A stretch of 64,000 nucleotides of DNA from Septoria linicola (GCA_024114885.1 CP099423.1:1054001-1118000), one strand, 5' to 3'. Positions 34,002-48,051 are shown, counted from the stretch's first letter. Notes: generated by a model not told the origin, from the sequence alone. Numbers and translations: made by a program.

Positions 34002-35271
34002 GAACAGGGTGGTCAGTAATCAGTACCATCCTGTGCTAATTGGACGGCCAAAGTGTAGTCGATCGCGTGTATCATAGCTTCTAGTACAATCAATCGAATG
34101 TGCCGCATCGTATTATACTGTTTAGATAGTTGCTAATATCGTAGAGCATAGCGCTATCGGTCGCGTGCCGCGTGTTAGAGGTGTCGCGTACTCGTAGTCT
34201 AACCGTAGTACCTACCTTCTACTATATCTTTACCCCTTTTACGATATTACTTTATTAGGGAAAAGATATCTAATCGAGCTATAATATATATAAAGATTGT
34301 CTATTAGAGCGCTATACTATAGTAGTAGATTAAGGTTATTAGCCTTACTAGTAAACTCGAACGATAATTACGTTATAATTAGAGGCCTTAGGCGCCTCGG
34401 TAGTAAACGATTAGAAGCTCTAGAGATCTATCTCTATTTTAGACTCTAGTAGCCTAAGGTATAAAGGATCCTTACTTACTAAGTAGCTTATATATACTAA
34501 GCTAAAGTCTTATTAAAAAGAATATACGATATATATAAATAGAATTAACTATAGTTCTTTATATATAGAATAGTTTAAAGTTAAAGAAGAAGTAGTATAA
34601 GTAGCTATAGTAAAATAGATATAATAGGTTATTTATACTAAGGCTTAAGCTATATAGTATTAATAGAAGTCTTAATAAGATCTAGAGAGATTTTATAATT
34701 AAGATTAAACGCTATAGATAGTAGCTAATAAGCGATATAATTATAGAGGTATTATAGGCGTAATAAGCGCGAGAGGATATACTAGTTAAGCTAGTAGCTA
34801 GTCTAAATATAGAGATAAAGCTCTAGTATAAGCTAGATATAGAATAAGGATAAACTTTAGCTATCGTATTATCTTAACTACTTCTACTATATATAGTTAG
34901 TACTAGAGTAGTCTAAGAAAGTATATTATATATCAAATATCTCTATTCTAGAAGTATAGGTTCTATTAGACGTCGGAATAGATAGGCCGAAATAGGTTAG
35001 TATATAGGTTAGGCTAGGTCTTAGCCTATTTATAGAAGATAGTAATAGGTATAGTATAAATACCTACTCTATACTTAGATAGATTAGGTAAATAAAAAAT
35101 AGGTATAATATAGGTTTTAAGTATAACTACGAAGAAGAATTATTCTAGTTAGTATCGACTATAAAAGGAAGTATATAATAGAGTAGTAAAGATAGAGAGA
35201 GGGATAATAGTAATAAGTAGAACGGATAGGCTAATCTAACGTCGACTTAAGTTTATAATATATATAGTTAG
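34002..35271. other. transition to RIPed DNA, unclassified
   Basis: Composition changes from normal to CA/TG-free within about 34080-34260. No LTR, terminal repeat or domain is recognisable; a few plus-strand stretches near 34700-34860 are open for 30-50 codons. It may be the 3' flank of the hAT element that follows or an older repeat. Confidence 0.4.
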
Positions 35272-36328
35272 TAGACGTAGTCGGTAGCTACGTTCTAGCT
35301 CTTAAAGCTTCTCTATAGAGTATATTATACTTTCGTATACTTTAACGCTATAATTTATCTACCTTTATAACTCTTTTATTATCGCTAATATTATTAAACT
35401 TTAAAAGAGCCTTAATTTCGTTTTCAACCTTCTTATTCTACTCCTTAACCGTAACTATCTAATTATAAGTAAGTTCTAAATTAGGATAAAGAGTAGATAC
35501 TTCTATAGTAAGTACTACTCTTATATTATACTTATAATCGCGATATCGATATCGTAATAGTATAATATACGTAAAGGTATCTAGATTATATATCCGATTA
35601 TAGCGGTTCTAATAACGTATAATACTAAAATCTCGTTCGTATCTAGTACCTACTACTAGAATATATAGAATATCCTAGGCTATTTTCGATATAGTAGGGA
35701 ATATATTAGTAAGAGCTAGCTATATATCTATAGGATCTATTCTCTCTATATATAAGAAGTCTATTTTCTAATAGCGCTCTAGTTCGTTATTAGGCTCGAC
35801 TAAGAGAGCTACGTCTAGTACTAGTTAAGCTTTATTATCGTCGCTATCGATCTCTATAGCGAAGAAGGTTAAGAAGCTTTATATACCTCGAGGCTACTAT
35901 TTCGAAGCTTATATAGTACTAGATAAAGCTTTATAATACTTTAACTACTCTACGCGTAATTTGCTCTAGTAGAGATCTTCTAAACTATCGTTATCGAAAG
36001 CGCCTTACTTCTAGAATATACTCTTAATTATAGAGTATAGTAGTACTACTATACTATAGTAGTCCCTAAACCGTTACTAGGTCCGTTAGTAATATTAAAA
36101 GAGCTTAGTATACGCTTTATCTAGTAACTTATAGAGTAAGACCTTCTAAGCCTCTTTCTTATACTTAAGTTTCTTATCTACTTTATCTAGAATATCGAAA
36201 AGAGAGTTATAGTAGCTAAGGACTAGATAGAGGCTAGAGCTCTTTATCGTACCGACGTAGGTAGTAGCCTAAGCGAAGAGTATAGTTAGAGACGTAAGGT
36301 ATTCTAACCGTTACTAGTTAGTATTAGA

Positions 36329-36606
36329 TATTAAAAGTAGAGGGCGTTTGTAGATACTATATAATGTCAAGGAGGGTATAGCGTAGTAAAGAAGAATAGG
36401 GGATTAATCTTGAACTAACTTATATATATAGTGTAGTAGTAATATACTAGGAACTAAATACAAAGTTGATTTAGTTAGTTATCTAAGAAGAGAAGAAAGA
36501 GAAGCAAGATGTACCTCTTACTAAGCCTTAGGTAGATGCCTTAGGTATCCAGAACTATACTCAGAAGTCTATATCTAGACTGACTATCTAGGATACATTC
36601 TTAATA
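36329..36606 (-). repeat. Copia C3 3' LTR
   Basis: 278 bp. On the plus strand it reads TATTAAAAGTAGAGGGCG to GGATACATTCTTAATA. It differs from the partner LTR at scattered C/T and G/A positions. Confidence 0.9.
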
Positions 36607-37242
36607 CTCCTACTCATGCTATATGGTCAGATCTTTCAATAGATCATCTATAGTACTTAAATGCTAGTCCTAATCTTAATTAGTTATTAAGTACTTGCTT
36701 TTCAGACTAACAACTAGATAGTACTAACTATTAATCTAATAAACTTTCTATACTACTATCTCCTACAAAAAGGTAAAAGAAATGCCTTCTACAAGATCTT
36801 CCTCCTCTCTTATATAGGAGTAGATTGTTTAGGACATAGACTATCTAGTAAGTTGCCCCTATCCTTTCTTATAGCTAATTCTAATAGCTCCCTAGATTCC
36901 TTATAGCCTGGTCCCCTACTTAGTTACATTCTATACAGCTTCTTAGTTCCCTAATAGTCTTTAGGGTATACTATTCTTAGCTATAGAGATCTTGTATTAA
37001 GCTAGGGAGTAGAGTAACTACATACTAGTAGAGGAGATAATAGCTACTATAGAGGAGGTCTTTAATATCAACTAGTACTTAGCCTTAGGAGGTGTCCAGT
37101 TTAGCTAGGTGCCATATAGTAATATTATAGTTAGTAATAGGTCTAACATTAGTAAGGGTATTTAGGACTTTATAAAGTCTAACTAAGGAGGAGTCAAGTA
37201 ACTAAAATCTTTCTTTTAGACTCCTCTTAGTTTAACTCTAAG

Positions 37243-40200
37243 GCTTGGAGTTATCTTTTGTATATCTCTTATATAAGGCAGAGCTACCTTATAAACTCCT
37301 GAAACTATAGTCCATTCTTTAGCTTAGTAAGACTATCTACTACTATCTCTTTTATATTTACATATTCTATAGAGATAAGTCTGTTCTACTAGAGCTTTCT
37401 CATAGTATTATATAAGATATCAATATGTTTAGACTTGTTATAAACATATAAGTCCTTAACTAGAGTAAGGGTAGCTTAGTTATTACCTTTTAGCTGAATT
37501 AGCCTAATTCTAGTAATAGTTTCCTAGTTACTAAAGATCCTTAGTTAGTAAGAACATTCTCCTACTAACTCTAGGCATCCAAGCTCTCTTAAAAGAGCAC
37601 TAAGGAACTATAACTGTTTTATATATACACCTATAGCTATGTATTCAGCTTCTATTATAGATATAGCTACAGATTTCTACTTCTTACTTATCTAGGAGAT
37701 TAGTATACTATAAAGGAAGAAGATATATCCAAGGATTAAGACTCTATTAGTCTTGTCCATTACATAGTTAGAGTCCACATATCTAGTAAGAAAGCCTTAA
37801 CTATTCCTTAAGTATCTTAGACTAAGGTCTAGGTTTGATCTCAGGTATCTAGTTAGCTTCTTTAGAGCCTTCATATATCCTACTATTAGATCACTAACAT
37901 AGGAGCTCAATCTTCCAAGGGTAAATAAAATGTCTAGTCTTATAACAGTTACAAGCTATATCTATGTTCTAATAATAGATTAGTACTCCTATTTATTATA
38001 CCTTTCATTATTTAGTCTAGCAGGCTTTAGACTTTCATAGCTATCTATTAGTAAAAGAGTTAGTAATATAGTCTCTTAACCTATTCCTATCTTAGCTAGG
38101 TTCTCTTAGATATAGTACTTCTAGTCAAGTTTCAGCTAGCCTTACTGTCTGTTTCTTGTTAGTCTCATTCTAAGAATCTTGTCTAGTTCTCTAAGATCTT
38201 TAATCTTGAAGACCTTACTAAGTTAGTCTTTAAACTAGAGGACATCTTCTAGTCTCTCTATAGTAATAGGTATGTTATTAATATAGATTAGGATCATTAG
38301 GTCTTTCCTTTTCTTATAGATTAGAAGACATAGGTCCACTTCTAATTGTCTAAATCCTATTCCTTTCAGCTTTGATATACACAGCTGATTCTAGTCTCTT
38401 ATAGCTTACTTCAGCCTATAGAGACTCCTTAGAACTTATAAGACTATACTAGTTAGTAGGTTAACACCTAGTAGTAGGATCATATAGATGTCCTTATATA
38501 GGGTACTCTCTATAAATGCATTGTTCATATCCACTTAGTACAGAACTAGGTCCTTCTTATAGACTATAGCTATGAATCCTCTCAGAGTATCCTACCTGAC
38601 TATAGAGGCAAAAGTCTCTATATAGTCTACTCTATACTTTTAGGAGAACCCTCTTATAACTAGTCTTGCCTTAAACTTTTCAATAGCTCTACTAAGCTTT
38701 CTCTTAACATTAAAGACCTATCTTAAGGTAACTAGGTTAGCCTCTTTTAGTAGGACTACTATAGTCTAGGTATTGTTACTTACAAGTATATCTAGCTCCT
38801 TCTAAATAGCTTCTTACTAGAGATAACCCTACTTAGGATCACTTACTACTTCCTTATAGTTCCTTAGGATTAGAACCTCCTATTTGTGCATTCCTACTTC
38901 TTTAGTAGCTAAGAATGTAATCTCTTTAACTTCCTCTAAGAATTCTAGGTCCTATAGGATACCTAGGTTAATAGAGCTTATAGCTAAGAAGAAAGCCTAA
39001 TACTCTAGGAGCATTTCCTTGTCTAGCTAACTATTCTAATCTGGCTCAAGCCTAATTAGCTTCAGCTTCTAGTTAAATCTATTAAGTTCTTAGGATACTT
39101 TCCTCTTTCTAAGGGTTTGCCTTAGAGCTATCTACTCCTAATCCACCTCTATAGTTTCTTAGGCAGAATTCTTAGATTCTTTCTTAACTTTCCCTTAGTC
39201 TAGGAATTTTCTATACTCTCCTACATCTTCTAGTAGAGGTAGAAGTTATATAAAGAGTTTCTTTCCTTCCTAAACCTGTACTAATAGCTAAGGGGGAGGA
39301 GGCTTCTACTAGCCTAGACTAGGAGCACCTAGGGTACTCCTACTAGCTTATAGAGTAGGCTAGCTAATAGTTCTTAGCCTTCTAACAGGTCTTCTTTCTA
39401 GAGCTAAACTAGAGAGATTCTTGATCTTAATATTCAAGTCTAATTCTCTACCTAGCTTATCTTTAAAGAAGATTATATTAGTATACTACTTAATAGCCTT
39501 CATGTCTGGCTCCTAGAACTTCTATACCTTTACTGTGTTATTATAGTATCTAATAAACATAGTATCCTTTCCTCTGTTTATTAGTTTATTACTCCTTGCC
39601 TACTAAGGCTATACTCTTATATCTATATATACTACAGCTCTATATCCCTATACCTTAAGGTAGGAGACTATTAGTTTGATCCTATTAAAAGCTTTATTAG
39701 GTAAGAGCTTGAATCCCTTAATATTAGGTCTATTTAGAAGCTTGTTCCTTATATACACCTATACTTCAAGGGCTTCTAGCCAAAACTTAATAGGTATCTT
39801 ACTTTCTTTAAGTATTGCTCTAATAGAGGCCTCTAATATTTGGATAGACCTCTCAACTACTCTATTCTAGAGTGAATTGTAGGCCTTAGTTAGCTTAAAA
39901 GTAATTCTAAAGTCCTTCTCCTACTGTTTAATCAAAGTAGTAATCTCTCTAGTATTGTTAGCCCTCATAGACTTAAGAAGTGCTACTAACTGCCTTTCTG
40001 CCTTAATCCTCTAGTTCTAAAGAGTAGTTAGTATATCTGATCTAGCCTTGAGTAGAAATGCCTATTTCTTTCTTAAGAAGTTATTAATAATCTCAAGCTA
40101 CTATATAAAACCTTTTACTAATAATAGTAATAGTCTATAGATATCTACTAACATAAGGGCTAATCTTTTAGGTCTTCTCTTAACAGACTTGCCTAGGTGT

Positions 40201-41943
40201 TTCTTTATCTTGCCTATTATATAGATCCTATACTTATACTCTTCCTAGTTAGGAATTAGAATTCTTTCCTTTAGGTTAGTAACTTTATAAAGGTTTGAGA
40301 GTAACCCTCTTCTAAAGTATGCAAATCTTCTATACTATAGCTTCTACTGTTTTAGATCCTTCTCTAATAGGGTAGCATAGGCATTATTAACCTCTATAGG
40401 ATTATATAGTAAGTAATATAACTTTTCCTATAGGAGAGGTAATATCTTACTAATAAATAGAACACCTCTAACTAGCTTGGTCTTCATAACTGTTTAGCCA
40501 TCTAGAGAGGTAAGAGTGAAATCAGGCTTCTAGACTCTAAATTGCTTACTAAACTAATCCTATAATATAAGATTTACTCTAAGATTAGGAACAAACAGTA
40601 CCCTATTAAGTAGAACTTCTCCTCCTAAGATTCCCTTTATCTATACTAGTCTAGAGTAGGTTATATAGAGGTATCCTCCTCCTACCTTAATCTATACTTT
40701 CTTCCTTAGTAGCTTTACTAATCTAAAGAAGGACAGTTAGTTAGTTATATAGGATAAGGCACAGGAATCTAAGAGCTATTCTTAGGGTAACAACTTACCT
40801 TTAGCCTCAATTATAGAATAGGCCAACTTATCTTAGTCATTATCTTCTAATAGGGAATTATTATTGCTTCTAGAACTAGAGTAAGTTCTAGAATCAGAAC
40901 TAGAACTAGACTCCTAGGCTAAAAATCCTTTCTTTAGAAGCTTTCTAGACTTTTCTATCCTTTGAAGCTACTTACCCATTTTCTAGACAACCTTCTTCAG
41001 CTCATTATATAATAATAACTTATAGACAGCTTTCTTAATATATCTGGCATTCCTTAGTAAAGAGGATCTTCTAACCCTCCCTCTAAGGAATGATCTCTAA
41101 AGGTCCTTCTAGTTCTTAGTACTATTTCTCTACTAGGACAGTTTCTTAGTAGTAGGGAGGTTAGGACAATCCTTCAACTAGTGCTTCCCTTTCTTATAGA
41201 GCTAGTATATTAGTAAAGACTTTCCTTAGTAGAGCTGCCTAGAATAGAATATAGCTAGACCTATATCTATCTTATCTAGATTGTCTCTTACCTCTTAGGA
41301 CTTAAGTAGAAGGAGAACAGTGTCTATATCCAAGGATAGTTAGGTTATAATAGCATCCTTAGCTACTTAGTATAATGTAGGTAGGGACTATAGGAGATGT
41401 TTCAGCCTTTTCTCTTAGCTCTAGTAGTAGGCTTCCTAAGGATCAATCTTAGTAATCCTCTTACCTAGGCCTCTAAGGTGTCTCTATGCTTCCCTAATTA
41501 TCTTATTAGGTAACATCCTGAATATAACAAACTACTTAATCAGACCTATAGTATAGGACTTTAGGACTCTGTTATACTTGTTCTAGAGAATCACCTATAT
41601 CTCAGCTACTAGTATAGTAACATACTATGTCTCTAGCTCTATCTCATTATCTTTACTAATACTATATCTAATACTGAACCTATATACTATATTGTCTTTT
41701 AAGAAGTGTTGATTCTAAGTGACATATATCTGAAGACTAGTATCCTACTAAACTGTGTATAGGTTCCCTCTAATAATTAGTTAGCTAATTGCCTAGAACT
41801 AGTCCTTTCCTTCTAGCTTGTCTGTCTATAGCTTGAACTATCTCTTCTAGTTAGTTCTGTCCAGGATTAGAATCCTTTAGCTCTTCTTGTCCTCTTAGTC
41901 TATTATAGAAATAGGTGAATAGAATAAATAATTAGTAGAATAC
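37243..41943 (-). pseudogene. Copia C3 gag-pol relic
   Basis: Colinear with the C2 polyprotein: gag, protease, integrase, RT, RNase H on the minus strand. Stops are frequent even though CA/TG are partly kept, so the copy is inactive. Short apparent frames inside it on either strand are not genes. Confidence 0.75.
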
Positions 41944-42337
41944 TTCAGACCAGCTAAGGATTCTAGAGAAGGGTAATTTCTTATAGTAGGGAGACTAGCT
42001 CTAAGGGATAGGGATTCCTCGTATTTAGGAAATTACTAAGACTTAGATCTTTCTCTCTTAGTAGAGTTTCTATTACTAGGTAGTAGGAAGGCCAAGTAGC
42101 CTCTTCTAACTCTAGTAATACTAGGTACAATAGTAGAGAACTAGGCAGGTATTAACAAAGTAGAAACATACTACTGTCTTATAGAGATCTTTACTAACTT
42201 ATATACTACTAGGTACAAACTAGCTTCGTTAGTAATATAGTTAGGGAAACTTCTAGGCTCTAAATGTTTTCTATAAACTATAAGGGATATAAGTAACCTG
42301 TACTAACATAGGTTACTCCTATTTAGTGCATAAACCC

Positions 42338-42349
42338 GGGCTCATAACC
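42338..42349 (-). other. Copia C3 primer binding site
   Basis: The plus strand reads GGGCTCATAACC directly next to the 5' LTR. This is the anticodon stem-loop sequence of initiator tRNA-Met, so the element's PBS (GGTTATGAGCCC) pairs with a half tRNA-iMet, the primer type known for Ty1/Copia elements. This copy is un-RIPed at the site. Confidence 0.75.
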
Positions 42350-42627
42350 TGTTAAAAGTGGAGGGCATTTATAGATACTACATAATGTCAAGGAGGGTAT
42401 AGCGTAGTAAAGAAGAATAGGGGATTAATCTTGAACTAACTTATATATATAGTGTAGTAGTAATATGCTAGGAACTAAATACAAAGTTGATTTAGTTAGT
42501 TATCTAAGAAGAGAAGAAAGAGAAGTAAGATGTACCTCTTGCTAAGCCTTAGGTAGATGCCTTAGGCATCTAGAACTATGCTCAGAAGTCTATATCTAGA
42601 CTAACTATCTAGGATATATTCTTAACA
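42350..42627 (-). repeat. Copia C3 5' LTR
   Basis: 278 bp. The plus strand begins TGTTAAAAGTGGAGGGC and ends TATATTCTTAACA, with intact TG..CA ends. Confidence 0.9.
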
Positions 42628-44300
42628 TTAGATAGTATAAGTATTAGTAGCGACTAACGCTTAATAAATTTATCGATAAAGTCGTATAGTCGACTAAAGC
42701 GAGATAGTATTATCGTAGTCGAGCTCTAACGGGTCCTTACGTCTTATATTACTCGTAGTAGTCTTATTATAGGATACTTTTACTAGCGTACGTAAGCCTT
42801 TAGATAGGGATATAGATTCTTTAGACGCTTCTTTTAGAGATCTATAAAGCTCTCGAAACGCTAAGAACTAGAGTTTACCTATACTATAAACCTATAGACC
42901 TAGGACGATTAATAAGCGCTAACTATACTTACCGACTACGATCGTCGACTATAACTACGATATACCTTAAATAAAAGTTTAGGTAGTCCTTTAAGAGAAG
43001 CTACTATATTAGTCTTTTAAAACCTTTCTAGAGCTCGTTAATCTTTCTTATCGTCTTAAAACTCTTATAGATCGTTAATTAGTATTATTTATAGTTATAT
43101 AAAAAAGGCCTTTATAGTAAGCTATATTACGTAAGTAAAACATAGAAACCGTTCTAGAATCGTAGCTAGCGTAGTAGGCTTAATAGCCTTAATATTAGAG
43201 AAGAGATTTACCTTATCTAGTTAAATATCTAGTACTACCGGCTCTATAAGCTCTTCGATCGAAATAGAAGACTTTACGATTTTCACGCTATACTCTATTA
43301 AGTAAAGGCCGATAGCCTTAATACTAGCTTACGTTAGTACCGATCGAATAGATACTAGTAAGACGTATATAGACCTATAGAGTATACTATTGTTTCTAGC
43401 GTTATTATATATAAGAGCGATTAGTCGGTCTCTAAGGCTAAACCTTTATAATATATTAAAGAGTAATTTCGAAAGTCGCTCTCTAGTATATCTACTAGTA
43501 ACGTAGAGAAAGTCTAATATCGCCTCGTACTATACCTATTTAGCGTCGATCTAGTAGGTACGGATAGTAAGGAATAAAGCTTTTATACCGCTAGACTACT
43601 AGCTATCGACTACAATAGTAACCTTAGAGGTTCTAGCTAGTATAGCCTTTAGATCTTCCTTAGACCTCTCTTAGACCTCTCGAAGAAGAGCCTTAATCGT
43701 CTTACTAGAGTAGAAAGGTATTTCGAGACTAGGGTTAAGATATATATATATATAGTAGACTATAGGATTCTCGAAGAAATTAAGTAGTAGGCTATATACT
43801 ACGATCATTTACGTAGATACTATAGGAAAGTTATTAATACTTAGGTCTAGGTCGCTAAAGTAACCCTTACGATTTCGAGCCTAACTATATAAGCTTAATA
43901 ATATAGTCGGCAAACGTAGTTAGTAGGAACTTATATAATAGTCTTTATACTACTAGATATACTCTAGTAGTATCCCTTTTCTCTTAAATACCTATACGTA
44001 CTTCTTAGTTCGAAGGTAAGAACTAAGACTACTTATACTAATATAGAGGCCTAGATAGGCTAAAGAGGTCTCGTAACCTTAGTAGACTACTTTTAGCGAG
44101 GTATCCTCGATATTAATCCTCTAGTTAAAAAACTTCTAGACCTAGGAAGAATAGGTACTTTTCTATTTAATAGGTATAGTCTTTTATATTCTAAACTTAT
44201 ACTTATAGCGACCTTATACCTCCTACTATCGTCGTATATACTAGTCTCTAAAGTCCGTTTTATACTCTTTCTACTATAGATATACTCTATTTACTTAAGT

Positions 44301-47300
44301 CTAGTCTAGAGAAGACGTAGGTATATTAATTAGAATTTTAGAGGTAGTAGGTAGTCTACTAGAGCTCTACTCTAATACTATATATCGTAGCGTAGAGGGT
44401 ACTATTAGACTAGATTCGAATTATAAAGAGTCTCTAAAAACGCTATCTTAATATCGTTATCTTAGTCGAGTACTAGACCTAAGTTCTCTAGTAGCTAGCG
44501 ATAGATTTCGCTATAAAGGTAGCGTGTTTATAGGTAGTAGTATTAAAACTAGAAGAGTTAAAGAAGATAAAGGTAGACTAAATTACAAAAGTAAGAAAGA
44601 GAGAAGCCCTAGACTATCTATAAAACACGCTATAACTTTACTCTAGTACGACGTCTATAGTAGTTCTTACCTATAGAGAAGCCTAAATTATACTAATTAG
44701 ACGCGGTGAAGCCTCTTATCTACTAACGATAGACTAGTTAAGAACTCGGTACTAATCTCTAGATTAAGTACGCTAGGATCTATTAGATCTATAATAATAG
44801 ACGAAAAGCTAATACTAGCCTACTCGCTATTAAATCTAGCTTAAACTAGACTCTCGACTATAGCTTCGAGTAAAGTCTCTTCCTTATTAAGTATATATTG
44901 TTTATTAAATATACTATAGGTAAGCTTCGCGTTTTATCTCTACTATATAGATATAGTAGGTATAGAGAATCTATAGGTATTCTAATCGTAGTTAGTAGAA
45001 ATTAGCTATCTAAGATACTCGATAAGGATTAAGAAGTAATTAACGAAGGAGGGCTTCTAGCTAAGAACATTACGTAGTATAGCCTAGTGTTCTGTCTAAA
45101 AGATATCGTAGAGTATAGGTAAAACGCTATTAGTAATATACGACTATAGTTAATTAGTATATAGTCGGTAAATATAGTCGGCGCTTAAGATAGCTAGTAG
45201 ATATACCTTAACTTAGGCTTCTAGTACTAATGTCTAAAGTAAGACAGCTAGACCTCGAAGCTATAGTATCGTAAAAAAGGAGCTCTATATTATATTAGTA
45301 GATAGGAGTTTCTAATAGATAGGAAGACTTACGCTATCGCTATATACTTATATAGCTATAAGTTTATCTAGCGCCTTAATCTTAGACTAGAACTCGCTAA
45401 TTGCCTTATACTAGTATTAATAAGTCGCTCTACTATAGTTAGTAGAGCCTAGCGTACTAGTAGATAGCTTAATAGCGCGCTTAGCCTAAATGTCCTCCTC
45501 TTAAGACAAGCTTAGTAGGTTATCGATAATAACGTTTATAGAGTTTCTCTTTAACTTAGAAGGATCTAATAGTACCTAAACCTATATACTACTATCTTCC
45601 TTTTTAAATTCTTCTAATATACTCTCTTTTCTCTTAATCTCTCTATATAGAAGGTAGAGCTCGATATACTAATCTTCTTTATCTTTCTAAGTAAGGTCTT
45701 TAGGAGATTTCTTTTCCTCTACCTTCTTAAGAGCCTTTATCTCTCTATATAATATTAGCGCCGACTATATACGCTAACTACGTTTACCGACTATATATAT
45801 AATAGTATAATAGAGACTTACCGTTATTTAGTAAAGCTTGCCTTATAGACTAGTTTCTATTAATTAATATACGTCTTCTACGCGTCCTTATCGAGACTAT
45901 CCTACCCTAGTAGTATAGCTATTTACTTTATCTTAAAACGACTAAAAGCTTGATTCTTTACTTTACGTTTTTAGTCTACTTTAGCCCTATCTTCGTCTAT
46001 AGCTTAAGTACGTACGCGGTCGCGTAGTATGTTTAGATTAATCGAGCAGTCTTTAATATCCTTTCTTATTATAGTAAGTCTTATATATTTCGCTTTAAGT
46101 TTAGAAAGAGACTCTACTTTATACTTCTAATATACTATTTCTAGGACAATTAGTATTAAAAGTGTCGCGTTCGATAACTATAACGGTTACCTACTAAATA
46201 GTAGTAGAATTAGGTAGGTTAGATAAGCGATAGTAATATACGACGAATTTAGTTATAAGTATAGATAGTTAGAAAGTAAGGTTTAGAATTTATAGGAAGT
46301 AGAGAAATCTAGAGTCTAAGAGCTAACTAAGTAGGAGTAACGTTAAGGTAGGTCCGTCTCTAGATACTTTAATATAGCTTTTTAGATAATATTAGTTATT
46401 AGTATATATAGTCGGTACTTTACTATTAGATTATATCTTAGTATAGGCTAATATATTTACTAAGTCTACCTATCCTAGGTCTCTATAGTATATCTACTAG
46501 ATAGAAGAAAGATTACTTTAAAAAGAGAGGTATAGGCTAATTATATAAGACTAATAGTAGATTATAGAGACCTAGCTTTTATTCTAGAAAGGATATCTTA
46601 ACTTCTTAAGAAGTACTTACTTGTTTATATTTACCTTTTCTACTATATATAACCTTATATATTAGCTAGAGATATTATAATTTTAGCTATTATATTAGGA
46701 ACTATCCTATTAATCTATAGACTAGGTTTAAAACTCTTTAAGCTACTTAATAAGTTAATAGGCTTAATAGATTACTAAAATAGTATAAATCCTAAGAATC
46801 CTATAGTATATATTAATAGAATAAATATTTAGTTTTAAGATATTTTAAGGCCTAATAACGAGATACTACTATTAAGTCTATTATAGAGAAAGTTTTTCTT
46901 TAGATTTAGAAGATTCTACTAATCTTTTAGAACTAGCCTTTTTAATTAGTCTTAGAAAAGAGAGAGAGTATTACTACTTTATATTTATATATTTTATATA
47001 TCTAGTATATATAGTAAAAATATTCTCTTCTATAGTATTATAGATAATTTATTATTAATAGAATAGGCCTTAGTTTAGTATAACTTAGAACTAATAGCTT
47101 ATTTTTTAATTATTCTATACTAATATCTAATTATATAGATCTAGTAAACTAATATCGACTATAACTATCCTCTAGTTCTACGCTTCTAGAATTAATTAAG
47201 ATAAGATTTATAGTCGGTAATCGTAGTCGGTAGTAGTTTTCCTAGTATAGTACCTTCCTATTTAGGTATAGACGTAGGATCTAGTAAGTTTCTTAGTATC

Positions 47301-48051
47301 TCTTTAGACTCGAGGTTCTATAGCTTATAGCGTCTTAGTAAGTTTTAGTATCTTTCTAACTACCTACTTCTTCTTTCTTTACTTCCTTCCTTCTATCTCT
47401 ACTCTTTCCTTTATTTCTTATACTGTTCTTCGATTACGACGCTCTATATAGGAGCGATAATCAAGTATCGATCCCTTTAAGTCCTCCTTAGTATTTACGA
47501 TCGTATAGTCTACTAAAAGTAGCTATTCTAGAGAGTACTACTTAGAAGCCTATTAAGCCTTAGAAGAAGGTTATTATAGTAAAAACGAACACTCGTTAGA
47601 AGCGTATACCTCGTAATAGTAGGTAGAAACGTTATATCCTTAAGTTAGGTACTATTACGCTTCGTTAGATTAAGAAATTATAGAGTATAATAGAACTATA
47701 TATCTAACGCCTCCTATTCTAGTAGCTTGTCTACAAGATCGTTCTTACTTTTAGTAGTAGGCTACGCTATTAATTAGCGGCCTTAGAATGCCTCTAAGAG
47801 GTAGCTAAAGCGTTCCTTACTACTAAATTTAAGATATCTAATCTCCTAGCTATCTATATAAAGTAGGTTATACTATAGGCTAAGGATCTATAGCTATACT
47901 ATCGTATTCGTATAAGGTTTACTAGCTAGGACGGTAGTATAGTTTAGTAGAAGCGTAAGTCCGCCGACTATAGATACCGACTATATTTCTAACCTATTAT
48001 CTTAGTAGATATATAGCGAGTTCCTCTAGAGAATAGAGAGGTCGTTAGTAC
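44301..48051. other. unclassified RIPed repeats with recurring TAGTCGGTA motifs
   Basis: Heavily RIPed and mostly CG-rich, except 46480-47140 where CG is almost absent, as if another repeat were inserted. TAGTCGG-type and CCGACTA-type motifs alternate here (see findings). No transposase domain was recognised between 44300 and 48051. 47300-47900 has long stretches of plus-strand DNA without recognisable products. Confidence 0.45.
45160..45796. repeat. possible terminal-inverted-repeat unit
   Basis: The left side reads TAGTCGGTAAATATAGTCGG then CGC (45164 on). The right side, reversed, reads TAGTCGGTAAACGTAGTTAG, then GTATATAGTCGGCGC. The inverted ends and the size (about 635 bp) suggest a non-autonomous DNA element, but no target duplication was verified. 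Confidence 0.4.

Larger units (their letters stand above)
36329..42627 (-). mobile_element. Ty1/Copia element C3, complete, 6299 bp
   Basis: Flanked by a TTAGA duplication (36324-36328 and 42628-42632). LTRs at 36329-36606 and 42350-42627 are 278 bp each, and all the differences I noticed between them are transitions. The primer site is next to the right LTR. It retains many CA and TG, so it is among the least RIPed copies, yet contains very few CG. It sits inside the hAT relic. Confidence 0.92.
35272..44300 (-). pseudogene. hAT-type transposase relic, split by Copia C3
   Basis: On the minus strand, about 44300-42633 continues at 36323-35300 once the Copia copy and its TTAGA duplicate are removed. 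The first part has ASLEIPFYSSKTIKALL-like segments, TSKVTIVVDSQQSSGIKALF with TAG at the Q positions, LDFLYVTSRYTRERL, SLRDQLIALIYNNARNNSIL (the usual GDNASNN) and CFTYVIQLTIKAFF (the usual CxxHxxNLAxKxF). The second has LEYLTSLTILFA, YNSLFDILDKVDKKLKYKKE and the C-terminal PRIFYI...NEILVLY stretch (the usual dimerisation region). One GTAAGT...CCTAG stretch near 42930 could be a 40-nt intron. Element termini were not fixed. Confidence 0.55.

Noticed and set aside
39676..39870. Plus-strand frame inside Copia C3.
   Set aside because: It is antisense to the integrase relic of a minus-strand element.
42331..42350. tRNA-Met fragment or tRNA gene.
   Set aside because: Only the anticodon-arm sequence is present, exactly at the LTR edge; it is the primer site of the retrotransposon.
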